Source: Paractinoplanes brasiliensis
GTDB lineage: Bacteria; Actinomycetota; Actinomycetes; Mycobacteriales; Micromonosporaceae
Length of the DNA stretch: 64,000 nt
Direction: 5' to 3'
Assembly (NCBI RefSeq): GCF_004362215.1
Contig: NZ_SNWR01000001.1
Span: 4,570,001-4,634,000, forward strand
In this document: piece by piece, positions 54,995-63,047 of the stretch
How the letters are laid out: each line of letters starts with the position of its first letter
Numbering within the stretch: the stretch's first letter is position 1
Notes under the pieces: generated by a model
What the model was told of the DNA's origin: nothing
What the model saw: the letters and a program-made list of their open reading frames with translations, nothing else
Databases searched by the model: none
Program-made: the position numbers and the translations under genes

Positions 54995-56116
54995 GTGGCG
55001 AAGTCCGGGAAACGCACGCCCCTGTGGGCGCGGCTCTGCGCGATCTTCGGGTGCGTGCTCATGGTGGTCGCCGGTGGCGCCCTCGTCGCCCAGCAGGTGC
55101 TCGTCTCGCGCTACGCCGGGTCGATCGAGACGCAGAACCTGCTCGGCGCGCCCGCGGCCAAGGCCGACGCCAAGGCGGCCGACATCACCGGGCCGCTCAA
55201 CATCCTGCTGGTCGGCATCGACCCGCGCAGCGACGAGCAGACCCCGCTCAGCGACTCGATCATCGTGGCGCACATCCCCAAGGACATGAGGCAGGCGTAC
55301 CTGTTCTCGGTCCCGCGTGACCTGGTGGTCGACATTCCGCCGTTCGAGAAGACGGGCTTCAAGGGCGGCCGCTCCAAGATCAATGCCGCGATGGGGTACG
55401 GCAGCGCGGTCGGCAACGGCAAGCACGACGTGGTCCAGGGTTTCGAGCTCCTGGCCAAGACGGTCGGCCAGCTCACCGGCATCCGCGAGTTCGACGCCGG
55501 CGCCATCATCAACTTCAACGGCTTCAAGGCGATCGTCGAGGCCATGGGCGGCGTGACCATGACGATCGACCAGAACGTGAAGTCCGAGCACCTGCAGCCC
55601 AACGGCAAGCCGCGCCCGCGCCTGGCCCGGTGCGCCGACAACTCCTGTGCCCACCCCTATTACGGCCCTCAGGCCGAGTACAAGAAGGGCACGTACCACC
55701 TGCAGGCCTGGCAGGCGCTCGACTACGTGCGGCAGCGCTACGGCCTGCCCCGCGGTGACTACGACCGCCAGCGGCACCAGCAGCAGTTCATCAAGGCGAT
55801 GGCCAAGCAGGCGCTCGGCAAGGACGTGGTGACCAACCCGGCCAAGCTCGACCGGGTGCTCAAGGCGGCCGGCAAGGCCCTGATCTTCGACGGCGGCGGC
55901 TACAGCGTCGTCGACTGGGCGTTCTCCATGAAGAACATCCGCTCCGACGACATGACGCTGATCAAGCTGCCCGGCAGCTCGATCATCGACAACGGCCGCT
56001 ACCGCGGCGAGGAGCTCGACTCCTCGGCGAAGGACTTCTTCGCCTCGATCCGGCAGGACACGGTTCAGGACTTCGTCTTCCGTCACCCGGAGTACATCAA
56101 CAACAACGCCGGTTGA
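54995..56116 (+). CDS. LytR-CpsA-Psr (LCP) family protein
   Basis: A 373-residue membrane-anchored phosphotransferase. The family attaches teichoic acid, arabinogalactan or similar glycopolymers to peptidoglycan. One N-terminal transmembrane helix (about 14-34) precedes the LCP domain. ILLVGIDPRSDEQTPLSDS, SVPRDLVVDIP and ALDYVRQRYGLPRGDYDRQR carry the polyprenyl-phosphate-binding Arg and Asp residues. GGGGGAG lies before the GTG. It stands between atpD and atpC, an unusual site, with its own terminator-like hairpin upstream. Confidence 0.93.
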   Translation: MAKSGKRTPLWARLCAIFGCVLMVVAGGALVAQQVLVSRYAGSIETQNLLGAPAAKADAKAADITGPLNILLVGIDPRSDEQTPLSDSIIVAHIPKDMRQAYLFSVPRDLVVDIPPFEKTGFKGGRSKINAAMGYGSAVGNGKHDVVQGFELLAKTVGQLTGIREFDAGAIINFNGFKAIVEAMGGVTMTIDQNVKSEHLQPNGKPRPRLARCADNSCAHPYYGPQAEYKKGTYHLQAWQALDYVRQRYGLPRGDYDRQRHQQQFIKAMAKQALGKDVVTNPAKLDRVLKAAGKALIFDGGGYSVVDWAFSMKNIRSDDMTLIKLPGSSIIDNGRYRGEELDSSAKDFFASIRQDTVQDFVFRHPEYINNNAG

Positions 56117-56223
56117 CGGTGTGGCGGTTGCCACCCCCTACCACGGCGACCAGCAGCGCCGACTAGACTTCACCCATTCGGCGGTGCCGCCGGAGGTCAA
56201 AGCAGGCTCAACAGGAGGACAGC

Positions 56224-56505
56224 GTGGCCAACCAGCTGCCCGTCAAGGTCGTTGCCGTAGAGGAACGCATCTGGTCCGGCGAGGCCGAAATGCTCGTCGC
56301 GCGCACCACCGAGGGTGAGATCGGTGTGCTGCCGGGCCACGCTCCGCTGCTCGGCCTGCTCAAGGAGCCGTCGCAGGTGCGGGTCAAGCTCGCCGGCGGC
56401 GAGCAGCTGACCTACGACGTGACAGGCGGCTTCCTCTCGATCGACGCCGACGGTGTGACCGTCCTGGCCGAGAGCGCCACGCCCGCCACTCCCGAGTCCC
56501 GCTGA
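56224..56505 (+). CDS. atpC: F-type ATP synthase subunit epsilon
   Basis: A 93-residue epsilon subunit consisting only of the N-terminal beta-sandwich. EGEIGVLPGHAPLLGLL is the family signature. The C-terminal helical hairpin that inhibits hydrolysis in E. coli is largely missing. AGGAGG precedes the GTG. It is separated from atpD by 1.4 kb containing the LCP gene, so it needs its own or the LCP promoter. Confidence 0.93.
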   Translation: MANQLPVKVVAVEERIWSGEAEMLVARTTEGEIGVLPGHAPLLGLLKEPSQVRVKLAGGEQLTYDVTGGFLSIDADGVTVLAESATPATPESR

Positions 56506-56512
56506 CTCCGCG

Positions 56513-56980
56513 ATGCAGGTTCTGGAAGTCTTCGGAATCTGCGTCGGTGCGCTGCTCTTCGTCCTCTTCGCGGTCTTCCTCCGCCGCCGGCTGCTCATGC
56601 TCGGCGGCGGGACGATCCGCCTGCAGATCCGCGTCACCACGATCGTTCCCGGCCGCGGCTGGTCCACCGCGATCGGCCAGTTCGCGGGCAACACGCTGCG
56701 GATCCACCGCATGTTCAGCTTCGCCTTCCGCCCCAAGCGCATCCTTGACCGCGGCGCCACGGTGGTCGAGGAGCGCCGGCCCCCCGAGGGCCCCGAGCGC
56801 CTCACGATGCCCGGTCACTGGGTGATCCTGCGCCTCGCCACCACGATCGACGAGATCGAGATCGCCATGGCCGAGTCCACGGTCACCGGCTTCCTCTCCT
56901 GGCTCGAGGCCGCCCCACCCGGGCCGCCCGGCAGCGTCGCGCCCCGCCCCTCCCTCGGCCCGCGCACGATCGAGCCGTAA
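56513..56980 (+). CDS. DUF2550-type membrane protein
   Basis: A 155-residue protein with one N-terminal helix (about 5-23) and a cytoplasmic domain containing WSTAIGQFAGNTLRIHRMFS. This family follows atpC in most actinobacteria and is of unknown function. It starts 7 bp after atpC. The last ~15 residues and the TAA stop are encoded by the first copy of a tandem repeat. Confidence 0.82.
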   Translation: MQVLEVFGICVGALLFVLFAVFLRRRLLMLGGGTIRLQIRVTTIVPGRGWSTAIGQFAGNTLRIHRMFSFAFRPKRILDRGATVVEERRPPEGPERLTMPGHWVILRLATTIDEIEIAMAESTVTGFLSWLEAAPPGPPGSVAPRPSLGPRTIEP

Positions 56981-57031
56981 CAGCCGGTGAACGTCGCGCC
57001 CCGCCCGCGCACGATCGAGCCGTAACGGCCG
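56935..57031. repeat. Tandem duplication spanning the stop codon of the DUF2550 gene
   Basis: Copy A (56935-56986) and copy B (56992-57031) are identical except for a 12-bp gap and one base. Copy A contains the TAA at 56978-56980. Copy B keeps a second in-phase-looking TAA. Offset is 57 bp. Confidence 0.88.
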
Positions 57032-57063
57032 TATTGGCCCTCGCCCCACCCGCGCGCAGGTCT

Positions 57064-57069
57064 TAGCTT
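57064..57069 (+). promoter_or_regulatory. Candidate -10 box of a leaderless phzF-type transcript
   Basis: TAGCTT is followed by exactly 6 nt and the ATG at 57076, with no ribosome site. Confidence 0.45.
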
Positions 57070-57075
57070 TCGGGC

Positions 57076-57876
57076 ATGCGCATTCGAATCGTCGACGCCT
57101 TCACCGACCGCCCGTTCGCCGGCAACCCGGCCGGCGTGGTTGTGTTCGACCGCCCCGAGTTCCCCTCCGACGAGTGGATGGCCCAGGTGGCGGCCGAAGT
57201 CAACCTGTCCGAGACAGCGTTCGTGCACCCGTCCGACGGCGAGGCCGACTACGAGCTGCGCTGGTTCACCCCCGCCGTCGAGGTCGCCCTCTGCGGCCAC
57301 GCCACCCTGGCCACCGCCCACGTCCTCGGTGTCCACGGCACGGTCAGCTTCGCCACCCGCAGCGGCGTGCTGACCGCCACCACAGGCCAGGACGGTTGGA
57401 TCACGCTGGACTTCCCGACCGCGCCCCTGACCCCGCTGACGCCCGACCCGAAACTGCTCGACGTGCTGGGGGCGACGCCCGTCTCCGTGCACCACACCGG
57501 CCCCAACACCGATGACGTGCTGCTGGAGTTGCTCGACGAGACCGCCGTACGGGATCTGACCCCCGACCTGACCACGCTGGCCGGCTACGACCAGCGGGGC
57601 GTGATCGTCACTGCCCGGGCCGACGACCCCGGCAGCGGCTACGACTTCGTTTCCCGCTTCTTCGGCGCCGCGGCCGGCGTGGGCGAGGACCCGGTGACCG
57701 GCAGCGCCCACACCGCCCTGGCGCCGTTCTGGTCGGGGCGGTTGGGCGGTCGCGCGGAGCTGGTCGGCTGTCAGGCGTCCCGGCGGGGCGGGTTGGTCAG
57801 GGTTTCCTTGCGGGGCGACCGCACGCTGCTGACCGGCCAGGCCGTAACCGTCATCGACGGCGAGCTGCTGGTGTGA
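57076..57876 (+). CDS. PhzF-family isomerase/epimerase-like protein
   Basis: A 266-residue protein of the PhzF/diaminopimelate-epimerase fold. The catalytic Glu46 is in NLSETAFV. GNPAGVV, TPAVEVALCGHATLA and GEDPVTGSAHTALAPFW are family motifs. PhzF itself isomerises a phenazine precursor, but no phenazine genes are near, and most family members have unknown substrates. Confidence 0.9.
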   Translation: MRIRIVDAFTDRPFAGNPAGVVVFDRPEFPSDEWMAQVAAEVNLSETAFVHPSDGEADYELRWFTPAVEVALCGHATLATAHVLGVHGTVSFATRSGVLTATTGQDGWITLDFPTAPLTPLTPDPKLLDVLGATPVSVHHTGPNTDDVLLELLDETAVRDLTPDLTTLAGYDQRGVIVTARADDPGSGYDFVSRFFGAAAGVGEDPVTGSAHTALAPFWSGRLGGRAELVGCQASRRGGLVRVSLRGDRTLLTGQAVTVIDGELLV

Positions 57877-57911
57877 CTCCGTCCCCCTTCGCCCGGCATA
57901 TGCCGCATGCT

Positions 57912-58038
57912 GGTGTCCCTGCCCCGGGGGGTGACGGGTAGGTCCCGGCGAGTGCAGGGACATATCCGCTGCTGTTCGGCGTGTGCCTGTGGAGAGGTAA
58001 GACGGCCGAGACGGCCTGCGCGCCGAACCGCCGAGATC
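57912..58038 (-). other. Duplicated intergenic element, copy 2 (possible structured RNA)
   Basis: On the minus strand this segment matches copy 1 at 32259-32403. The core 57932-58008 matches 73 of 77 bases, 58017-58038 matches 21 of 22, and 57912-57923 matches 12 of 12. TGTCCCTGC and GCAGGGACA here pair perfectly over 9 bp and enclose a smaller GGG/CCC hairpin. It lies 14 bp downstream of the PheRS-like stop on the same strand and between that gene and phzF. Confidence 0.75.
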
Positions 58039-58052
58039 AGAGGGCTGCCGGC

Positions 58053-59129
58053 TTACGGGGTGGAGGGCCGGCGCATCAGACCCACGTAGAGGCGGTCGCG
58101 GAGGGTGTTGGCGGTCTGCTTGGGCAAGGCGCGGTGCAGGTCGCGCAGCACGACGCGGAGGAGCACGTTGACCTCGCCGTCGCGGATGTCGAGGCGGTGG
58201 CGGGCGGCGGGCGGCAACGCGGCGGGTGGGGTGATCGACTCGATGGCTACCTCTTCGACCAGGTGAGCGTCGGGGCCGAGCAGGTGCCGCACTCGGTCGC
58301 CCAGGTCTTCGGCTGTCACGTCGGCGGGCAGGGCGACCGAGAGGTCCCGGCGGGCCGCGGGCTGGGCCGAAACCGGGCGGTACGGCGTCAGGTCGAGCAT
58401 CTGGTCGCTCACCCGCGGGTCCGTGGAGCGCAGCAGGCGGATGTCGTCGACGTTCTTGCGCAGCATCAGCAGACGGTCGAGACCCAACCCGAGAGCCAGC
58501 CCGTGCCGGTCAAGGCCCACGACATGCGGGGCCGCTACGCCGCACTCGCCGATCTCCACCCAGGTGTCGCCGGACCGGGCCTGGATCTCCAGGCCGTCGG
58601 TCGTGTAGGGATGTGTTGCCGGGGTGGTCCGCCATTCGGCGCCGGGCAGAGCCGCCTCCACGACAGCCTTGACCAGCGTCACGAGGGCGGCCGGGGCGGG
58701 TGGCGGGGACGCTGGGGGACTGATCCACCACAGGTCGAGTTGGTGGGGCGTGCCGGTGTGCAGGCGGTCGATGGAGTCGCGGCGGTAGACCATGCCCGGA
58801 CACACGAGCAGCGCCTCGGTTGGGGGCACTTTCCGCAACGCGCCCGGGATGAGGGCTGATGTCTGAGAACGCAGCATGCGCCGCTCGTCGACATATCGGG
58901 TGTAGCGGCTGTCCCGGGCCGCCGCCGTGGGGCTGTAGCCGAGGTGGTCGTAGTTGTCGGCCACGTCGACAATCCGGGCGCCGCGGTGCGCGACCACGAC
59001 GGCGTGCGGATAGCGGGCTTGTGCCGCTTCGAGGACGGCGCCGACGACCGCCTGGATCGCGTGCGGGCCCGCGGCGGGGTCGGTGAGGTCGCGTACGGCC
59101 AGGTCGGCGGCGAGCGTGGAAGGGAGCAT
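58053..59129 (-). CDS. Monomeric phenylalanyl-tRNA synthetase-like protein (PheS core plus FDX-ACB domain)
   Basis: A 358-residue class II synthetase-like protein. Motif 2 is VYRRDSIDRLHTGTPHQ, motif 3 is GLALGLGLDRLLMLR, and a C-terminal ~95-residue ferredoxin-fold anticodon-binding domain begins RRDLSVALPADVT. This core-plus-FDX-ACB layout resembles mitochondrial PheRS rather than the bacterial alpha2beta2 enzyme. The N-terminal coiled coil of PheS is missing. It may be a paralog that activates an amino acid for another purpose. AAGGAGAA precedes the ATG at 59129. A leader with a small open frame and a hairpin lies upstream. Confidence 0.78.
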   Translation of the reverse strand: MLPSTLAADLAVRDLTDPAAGPHAIQAVVGAVLEAAQARYPHAVVVAHRGARIVDVADNYDHLGYSPTAAARDSRYTRYVDERRMLRSQTSALIPGALRKVPPTEALLVCPGMVYRRDSIDRLHTGTPHQLDLWWISPPASPPPAPAALVTLVKAVVEAALPGAEWRTTPATHPYTTDGLEIQARSGDTWVEIGECGVAAPHVVGLDRHGLALGLGLDRLLMLRKNVDDIRLLRSTDPRVSDQMLDLTPYRPVSAQPAARRDLSVALPADVTAEDLGDRVRHLLGPDAHLVEEVAIESITPPAALPPAARHRLDIRDGEVNVLLRVVLRDLHRALPKQTANTLRDRLYVGLMRRPSTP

Positions 59130-59161
59130 CGGCTTCTCCTTGTCGAGGACACGAGGAGGCC

Positions 59162-59193
59162 GAAAACGGGAACGGCCGCCCCGTGGGACGGCC
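59162..59193 (-). terminator. Attenuator-like hairpin in the leader of the PheRS-like gene
   Basis: On the minus strand GGCCG-T-CCC pairs with GGGCGGCC around an ACG loop, and GTTCCCGTTTT follows. It lies between a possible leader peptide and the ribosome site of the synthetase-like gene. Confidence 0.45.
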
Positions 59194-59213
59194 ATGTGGG
59201 ACAAACGCGCAGG

Positions 59214-59264
59214 TCAGCCGGCCGCCAGTGGGGGCCGGGCGAAGACAGCGACGCGTGACGTCAT
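59214..59264 (-). CDS. Possible 16-residue leader peptide
   Basis: ATG to TGA on the minus strand encodes MTSRVAVFARPPLAAG, ending about 20 nt before the attenuator-like hairpin. There is only one Phe codon, so a classical Phe-starvation attenuator like pheM is unlikely; two Arg and two Pro codons are present. GGGA lies upstream of the ATG. Confidence 0.3.
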   Translation of the reverse strand: MTSRVAVFARPPLAAG

Positions 59265-59295
59265 GTCCCGATGGTGACACCTGCCGGCGCGGCGG

Positions 59296-59697
59296 TCACG
59301 CGCTTTTCCGGGTGGGCGGGGCGGACTGCAGTTCGACCTCGAAGCCCCAGGCGTCCTCGAGGTAGGCCGCGTACGAGGTGGGGCCGCCCGCCCGTGGATG
59401 GCGGTCGGGGAACAGCAGGGTCCAGCCGTGCGACGACGAAGCGGCGGTGAGGCGGTCGACCTCGGCCGGGCCGTCCACGGTGAAGGCAAGGTGGTTGAGG
59501 CCGGGGGCGAGCCGGTCGTGCACGCTGCCGGAGAGCGCGGGGGACTGTTCGAGCACCAGGTAGACGTCGTCATGAAGCCAGGAACGGCCGCCGGGCCAGT
59601 CCTGGTACGGCTGCCAGCCCAGGGAACCCAGCAGCCAGCCCCACGGCTCCAGCGCGCCGGCCAGGTCGGGCACCCAGAGCTCCACGTGGTGCAGCAT
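59296..59697 (-). CDS. VOC-family (glyoxalase/bleomycin-resistance fold) protein
   Basis: A 133-residue protein with two beta-alpha-beta-beta-beta modules. Metal-ligand-like residues are His4 (MLHHVELWV), His near GLNHLAFTV and Glu in WGFEVEL. Substrate unknown; such proteins include lyases, dioxygenases and drug-binding proteins. The ATG overlaps the stop of the adenosyltransferase gene (ATGA), so the two are coupled. Confidence 0.83.
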   Translation of the reverse strand: MLHHVELWVPDLAGALEPWGWLLGSLGWQPYQDWPGGRSWLHDDVYLVLEQSPALSGSVHDRLAPGLNHLAFTVDGPAEVDRLTAASSSHGWTLLFPDRHPRAGGPTSYAAYLEDAWGFEVELQSAPPTRKSA

Positions 59698-60272
59698 CAG
59701 GCCGCGCCGCCCCCGGGGACCCACTTCACGTCGCCGCCCGGGTTGGCGATGCGGGACAGGATGAAGAGCAGGTCGGAGAGGCGGTTCAGGTACTTCGCGG
59801 GCAGGTCGCCCGTACGGGAGGGGTCGGTCTGCAGCAGGGCCCACGTCGAGCGTTCGGCCCGGCGCGCGACCGTGCGGGCCACGTGCAGCAGGGCCGCCCC
59901 GGCGGTGCCACCGGGCAGGATGAAGCTGTCGAGGGCGGGCAGGCGCTCGTTGAACTCGTCGCACCACCCCTCGAGCCGGGTCACGTACTCCTCGGTGATC
60001 CGCAGCGGCGGGTACGGCGGGTTCTCCGTCTCGGGGTTGCACAGGTCGGCCCCGACGTCGAAAAGATCGTTCTGGATGGCGGTGAGCACCTTGCGGACGT
60101 CGGCCGGCAGGTCGCCGAGCGCCAGCGCCACCCCGATCGCGGCGTTGCACTCGTCGGCGTCCGCGTACGCCACGATGCGCGGATCGGTCTTGCCGGCGAC
60201 CTCGTTGTTGCCGAGGCGGGTCTGCCCGGCGTCGCCGGCACGGGTGTAGATGCGAGTCAGGTGAACAGCCAT
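59697..60272 (-). CDS. ATP:cob(I)alamin adenosyltransferase, PduO type
   Basis: A 191-residue trimeric enzyme that makes adenosylcobalamin. The ATP loop TRAGDAGQTRLGN is at residues 10-22. RRAERSTWALLQ and LNRLSDLLFILSR supply the conserved Arg, Glu and Asp of the active site. The start is supported by TAGGCT exactly 6 nt upstream. It is divergent from murA and coupled to the VOC gene. Confidence 0.94.
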   Translation of the reverse strand: MAVHLTRIYTRAGDAGQTRLGNNEVAGKTDPRIVAYADADECNAAIGVALALGDLPADVRKVLTAIQNDLFDVGADLCNPETENPPYPPLRITEEYVTRLEGWCDEFNERLPALDSFILPGGTAGAALLHVARTVARRAERSTWALLQTDPSRTGDLPAKYLNRLSDLLFILSRIANPGGDVKWVPGGGAA

Positions 60273-60278
60273 GCGCTG

Positions 60279-60284
60279 AGCCTA
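60279..60284 (-). promoter_or_regulatory. Candidate -10 box of a leaderless adenosyltransferase transcript
   Basis: TAGGCT on the minus strand is followed by exactly 6 nt and the ATG at 60272. The string around it (TAGGCTCAGCGC) nearly equals that before the membrane gene at 31225. Confidence 0.5.
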
Positions 60285-60413
60285 ATGGGCCTGTCCTGCC
60301 GGCCCTCGCCGTCCGGGCCGACGCACGTTGCGGCTGGGTGCGCTCGGTGCGGGCGGTCACGCCGACCTCTACTGAGCACCCTACGGAGGCGCGGCTGGGC
60401 GCTCCCCCATACC

Positions 60414-61700
60414 ATGGCCCGCGTGGATGTGATCAGGGTGAAGGGCGGCACGCCGCTGACCGGTGAGGTCACTGTGGGTGGCGCGAAGAACTCGGCGCTC
60501 AAGCTGATGGCGGTGGCGTTGCTCGCGCCGGGCCGCAGCGTCGTCGAGAACGTTCCGCGGATCACCGACATCGCCATCATGGCCGAGGTGCTGCGCCGGT
60601 TGGGCTGCCAGGTGTCGCTCGAGGGCGGCCAGGCGACCATCGACGTGCCGGACAACCCGGGCAGTGAGGCCGACTACGACCTGGTCCGCCGTCTGCGCGC
60701 GTCGATCTGCGTGCTTGGCCCGCTCCTCGCCCGTACGGGATATGTCCGTGTCGCCCTCCCCGGCGGCGACATGATCGGTTCCCGCGGCCTCGACATGCAC
60801 GTCTCCGGCCTGGCCCGGATGGGGGCGCAGATCTCCGGCGAGCACGGCTTCGTCATCGCCTCGGCGCCGGGCGGTCTGCGCGGCGGCAAGATCTGGCTGG
60901 ACTTCCCCAGCGTCGGCGCCACCGAGAACCTGCTGATGGCGGCGGTGCTTGCCAAGGGCGTGACCGAGATCGACAACGCGGCCCGCGAGCCCGAGATCGT
61001 CGACATCTGCGAGATGCTGATCGCGATGGGCGCCCGGATCGACGGGGCCGGCACGTCGACGCTCACCATCGAGGGGGTGGACGAGCTCAAGCCCGTACGC
61101 CACCGCACCGTTGGCGACCGCATCGTCGGCGGCACCTGGGCTTTCGCCTCGGCCATGACCCGCGGCGACGTGACGGTCCAGGGTGTGCGGCCCGAGTTCC
61201 TCGACGTCGCGCTCGACAAACTGGTCACGGCGGGCGCCACGGTCGAGCCGGGCGACAACCAGTTCCGCGTACGGATGACCGACCGCCCTCAAGCCGTCGA
61301 CATCGTGACCCTGCCGTACCCGGGTTTCGCGACCGACCTGCTGCCGATGGCGATCGGCCTGGCCGCGGTGGCCGGTGGCTCCTCGCTGATCACCGAGAAC
61401 ATCTTCGACGGCCGGTTCATGTTCGTGAACGAGATGGTGCGGCTCGGCGCCGACATCCGTACGGACGGGCATCACGCGGTGGTCAACGGGCGGGAACGGC
61501 TGTCCGGGGCGCCGGTGCGGGCCACCGACATCCGGGCCGGGGCGGGTCTGGTCATCGCCGGGCTGTGCGCCGAGGGCGTGACCGAGGTGGGTGAGGTGCA
61601 CCACATCGACCGCGGCTACCCCGACTTCGTGGCCGACCTGGCCAAGCTGGGTGTCGAGGTGGAAAGGGCCGATGTGCCGGAGCCGACGTTCGATTTCTAG
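60414..61700 (+). CDS. murA: UDP-N-acetylglucosamine 1-carboxyvinyltransferase
   Basis: A 428-residue enzyme for the first committed step of peptidoglycan synthesis. VGGAKNSALKLM near the N-terminus, GVRPEFLDVALDKL and GYPDFVADLAKLGVEVER near the C-terminus are family motifs. The loop that carries the catalytic Cys in E. coli (Cys115) reads GGDMIGSRGLDMH here, with Asp119 at that place. The same Cys-to-Asp change occurs in M. tuberculosis and gives intrinsic fosfomycin resistance. The ATG at 60414 lacks a close ribosome site; a GTG 9 bp later is possible. Confidence 0.95.
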   Translation: MARVDVIRVKGGTPLTGEVTVGGAKNSALKLMAVALLAPGRSVVENVPRITDIAIMAEVLRRLGCQVSLEGGQATIDVPDNPGSEADYDLVRRLRASICVLGPLLARTGYVRVALPGGDMIGSRGLDMHVSGLARMGAQISGEHGFVIASAPGGLRGGKIWLDFPSVGATENLLMAAVLAKGVTEIDNAAREPEIVDICEMLIAMGARIDGAGTSTLTIEGVDELKPVRHRTVGDRIVGGTWAFASAMTRGDVTVQGVRPEFLDVALDKLVTAGATVEPGDNQFRVRMTDRPQAVDIVTLPYPGFATDLLPMAIGLAAVAGGSSLITENIFDGRFMFVNEMVRLGADIRTDGHHAVVNGRERLSGAPVRATDIRAGAGLVIAGLCAEGVTEVGEVHHIDRGYPDFVADLAKLGVEVERADVPEPTFDF

Positions 61701-62050
61701 AGCGCGGGGGAGTCCCCGACGAGCCGCCGCGCCGCCTCGACCTGCTCGGGGAAGACCAGCACCACCGTACGGCCGTCCCGGTCGTACGTGTGGGTCGCTC
61801 TGATGCCCGCCTCGCCGAGGAGCCGACGGATCTCATCGGCCACGTCGGCGTCGGTGGTGACCGCGGCCGGGCAGAGCAGGCCGTAGTCGTCGGAGTCGGA
61901 GAAGATGGCGAGCCCGGTGCCGGGGTCGGGTTCCGTCGCGAGCGTCCACTGCAGTCCCATGCGCCAGAAGATCGCGCCGAGCAGGCCGACCAGACCGACG
62001 GCGATCAGCGGTCCGGCGAGGTACCAGCCGTTGCCTGAGGGCATGGGCAT
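61697..62050 (-). CDS. Small membrane protein of unknown function (DUF2007-like C-terminus)
   Basis: A 117-residue protein with one transmembrane helix (about 11-32) followed by a cytosolic alpha/beta segment. The end, VADEIRRLLGEAGIRATHTY and TVVLVFPEQVEAARRLV, recalls DUF2007-type domains. It converges with murA with a 4-bp overlap. ATG codons at 62050 and 62044 are both possible. No function can be assigned. Confidence 0.65.
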   Translation of the reverse strand: MPMPSGNGWYLAGPLIAVGLVGLLGAIFWRMGLQWTLATEPDPGTGLAIFSDSDDYGLLCPAAVTTDADVADEIRRLLGEAGIRATHTYDRDGRTVVLVFPEQVEAARRLVGDSPAL

Positions 62051-62179
62051 AGTCTCGCACCGGTACGTGCGCTTTTCCCCGAAATTGCCCCGATCGAGCG
62101 GCACCCCCTGGGCTGAGTTTCCGTTCAGGAATCCCGTTAGGGTGTGCCTGTTGTTCTCGACGTCGAGGGGGAAACACAC

Positions 62180-63028
62180 ATGGCGGGTCGACTCGCGGTC
62201 ATCGGCTCCGGGCTGATGGGTTCCGGCATCGCGCAGGTCTCGGCGCAGGCCGGCTGGCAGGTCACGATGCGGGACGTGGACGACGCGGCGACCGGCCGCG
62301 GCATGGCGGCGATCCGTGACTCGCTGAGCCGGTTCGCGGCCAAGGGCAAGATCACCGAGGAGGAGGCGGAGGCGACGCTCGGGCGGATCACGCCGACCAC
62401 CGACCTCGACGCCGCCGCCGACGCCGACGTGGTGGTCGAGGCCATCTACGAGAAGGTCGAGGCCAAGCACGAGGTCTTCCGCACCCTCGACAAGATCTGC
62501 AAGGCCGACGCCGTGCTCGGCACCAACACGTCGGCCATCCCGATCACCCAGATCGCGACCGTCACCGAGCGGCCCGAGTCGGTGGTCGGCATCCACTTCT
62601 TCTCCCCGGTGCCGATGATGAAGCTGGTGGAGCTGGTCCGGGGCTATCAGACCTCCGACGAGACGCTGGCCGCCGCCCGGACGTACGCGGAGGAGGTCGG
62701 CAAGACCTGCGTCGAGGTCAAACGGGACGTGGCCGGTTTCGTCTCCAACCGCCTGTTCAGCGCGATCCTGGTCGAGGCGATCCAGCTGGTCGAGTCGGGC
62801 GTGGTCAGCGCGGCCGACCTGGACACCGTGATGAAGCTGGGCTTCGGGCACTCGATGGGCCCGCTGGCCACGGTCGACCTGACCGGCCTCGACGTCATGC
62901 TGAACGCGGCGACCAACATCTACCGCGACACCGCGGACGAGAAGTTCTTCCCACCGGAGCTGCTGCAGCGCATGGTTCAGGCCGGTGACCTGGGCCGAAA
63001 GACGGGTAAGGGCTTCTACACGTACTGA
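62180..63028 (+). CDS. 3-hydroxybutyryl-CoA dehydrogenase
   Basis: A 282-residue NAD(P)-dependent enzyme that interconverts 3-hydroxybutyryl-CoA and acetoacetyl-CoA. GSGLMGSG at 9-16 binds the cofactor. The catalytic His and Glu fall in VVGIHFFSPVPMMKLVELV. The C-terminal domain ends with GDLGRKTGKGFYTY, the family hallmark. GAGGGGG precedes the ATG at 62180. Roles include fatty-acid or polyhydroxybutyrate metabolism and the ethylmalonyl-CoA route. Confidence 0.93.
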   Translation: MAGRLAVIGSGLMGSGIAQVSAQAGWQVTMRDVDDAATGRGMAAIRDSLSRFAAKGKITEEEAEATLGRITPTTDLDAAADADVVVEAIYEKVEAKHEVFRTLDKICKADAVLGTNTSAIPITQIATVTERPESVVGIHFFSPVPMMKLVELVRGYQTSDETLAAARTYAEEVGKTCVEVKRDVAGFVSNRLFSAILVEAIQLVESGVVSAADLDTVMKLGFGHSMGPLATVDLTGLDVMLNAATNIYRDTADEKFFPPELLQRMVQAGDLGRKTGKGFYTY

Positions 63029-63035
63029 TCGTTCA

Positions 63036-63041
63036 TATTAT
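63036..63041 (+). promoter_or_regulatory. Candidate -10 box of a leaderless transcript
   Basis: TATTAT is followed by exactly 6 nt and the ATG at 63048. It is the closest -10 consensus match in this group. Confidence 0.5.
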
Positions 63042-63047
63042 GCCGAT

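Noticed and set aside
53170..55062. 630-codon minus-strand frame opposite atpD
   Set aside because: Shadow of atpD, with Leu/Asp/Arg-rich low complexity and no domain.
59214..59264. Classical Phe-codon attenuator for the PheRS-like gene
   Set aside because: The candidate leader peptide has only one Phe codon, so it cannot sense Phe starvation in the usual way. I kept only the hairpin and a low-confidence leader peptide.
59883..60413. N-terminal extension of murA by about 177 codons
   Set aside because: The frame runs antisense through the adenosyltransferase gene; MurA homology begins just after 60414.
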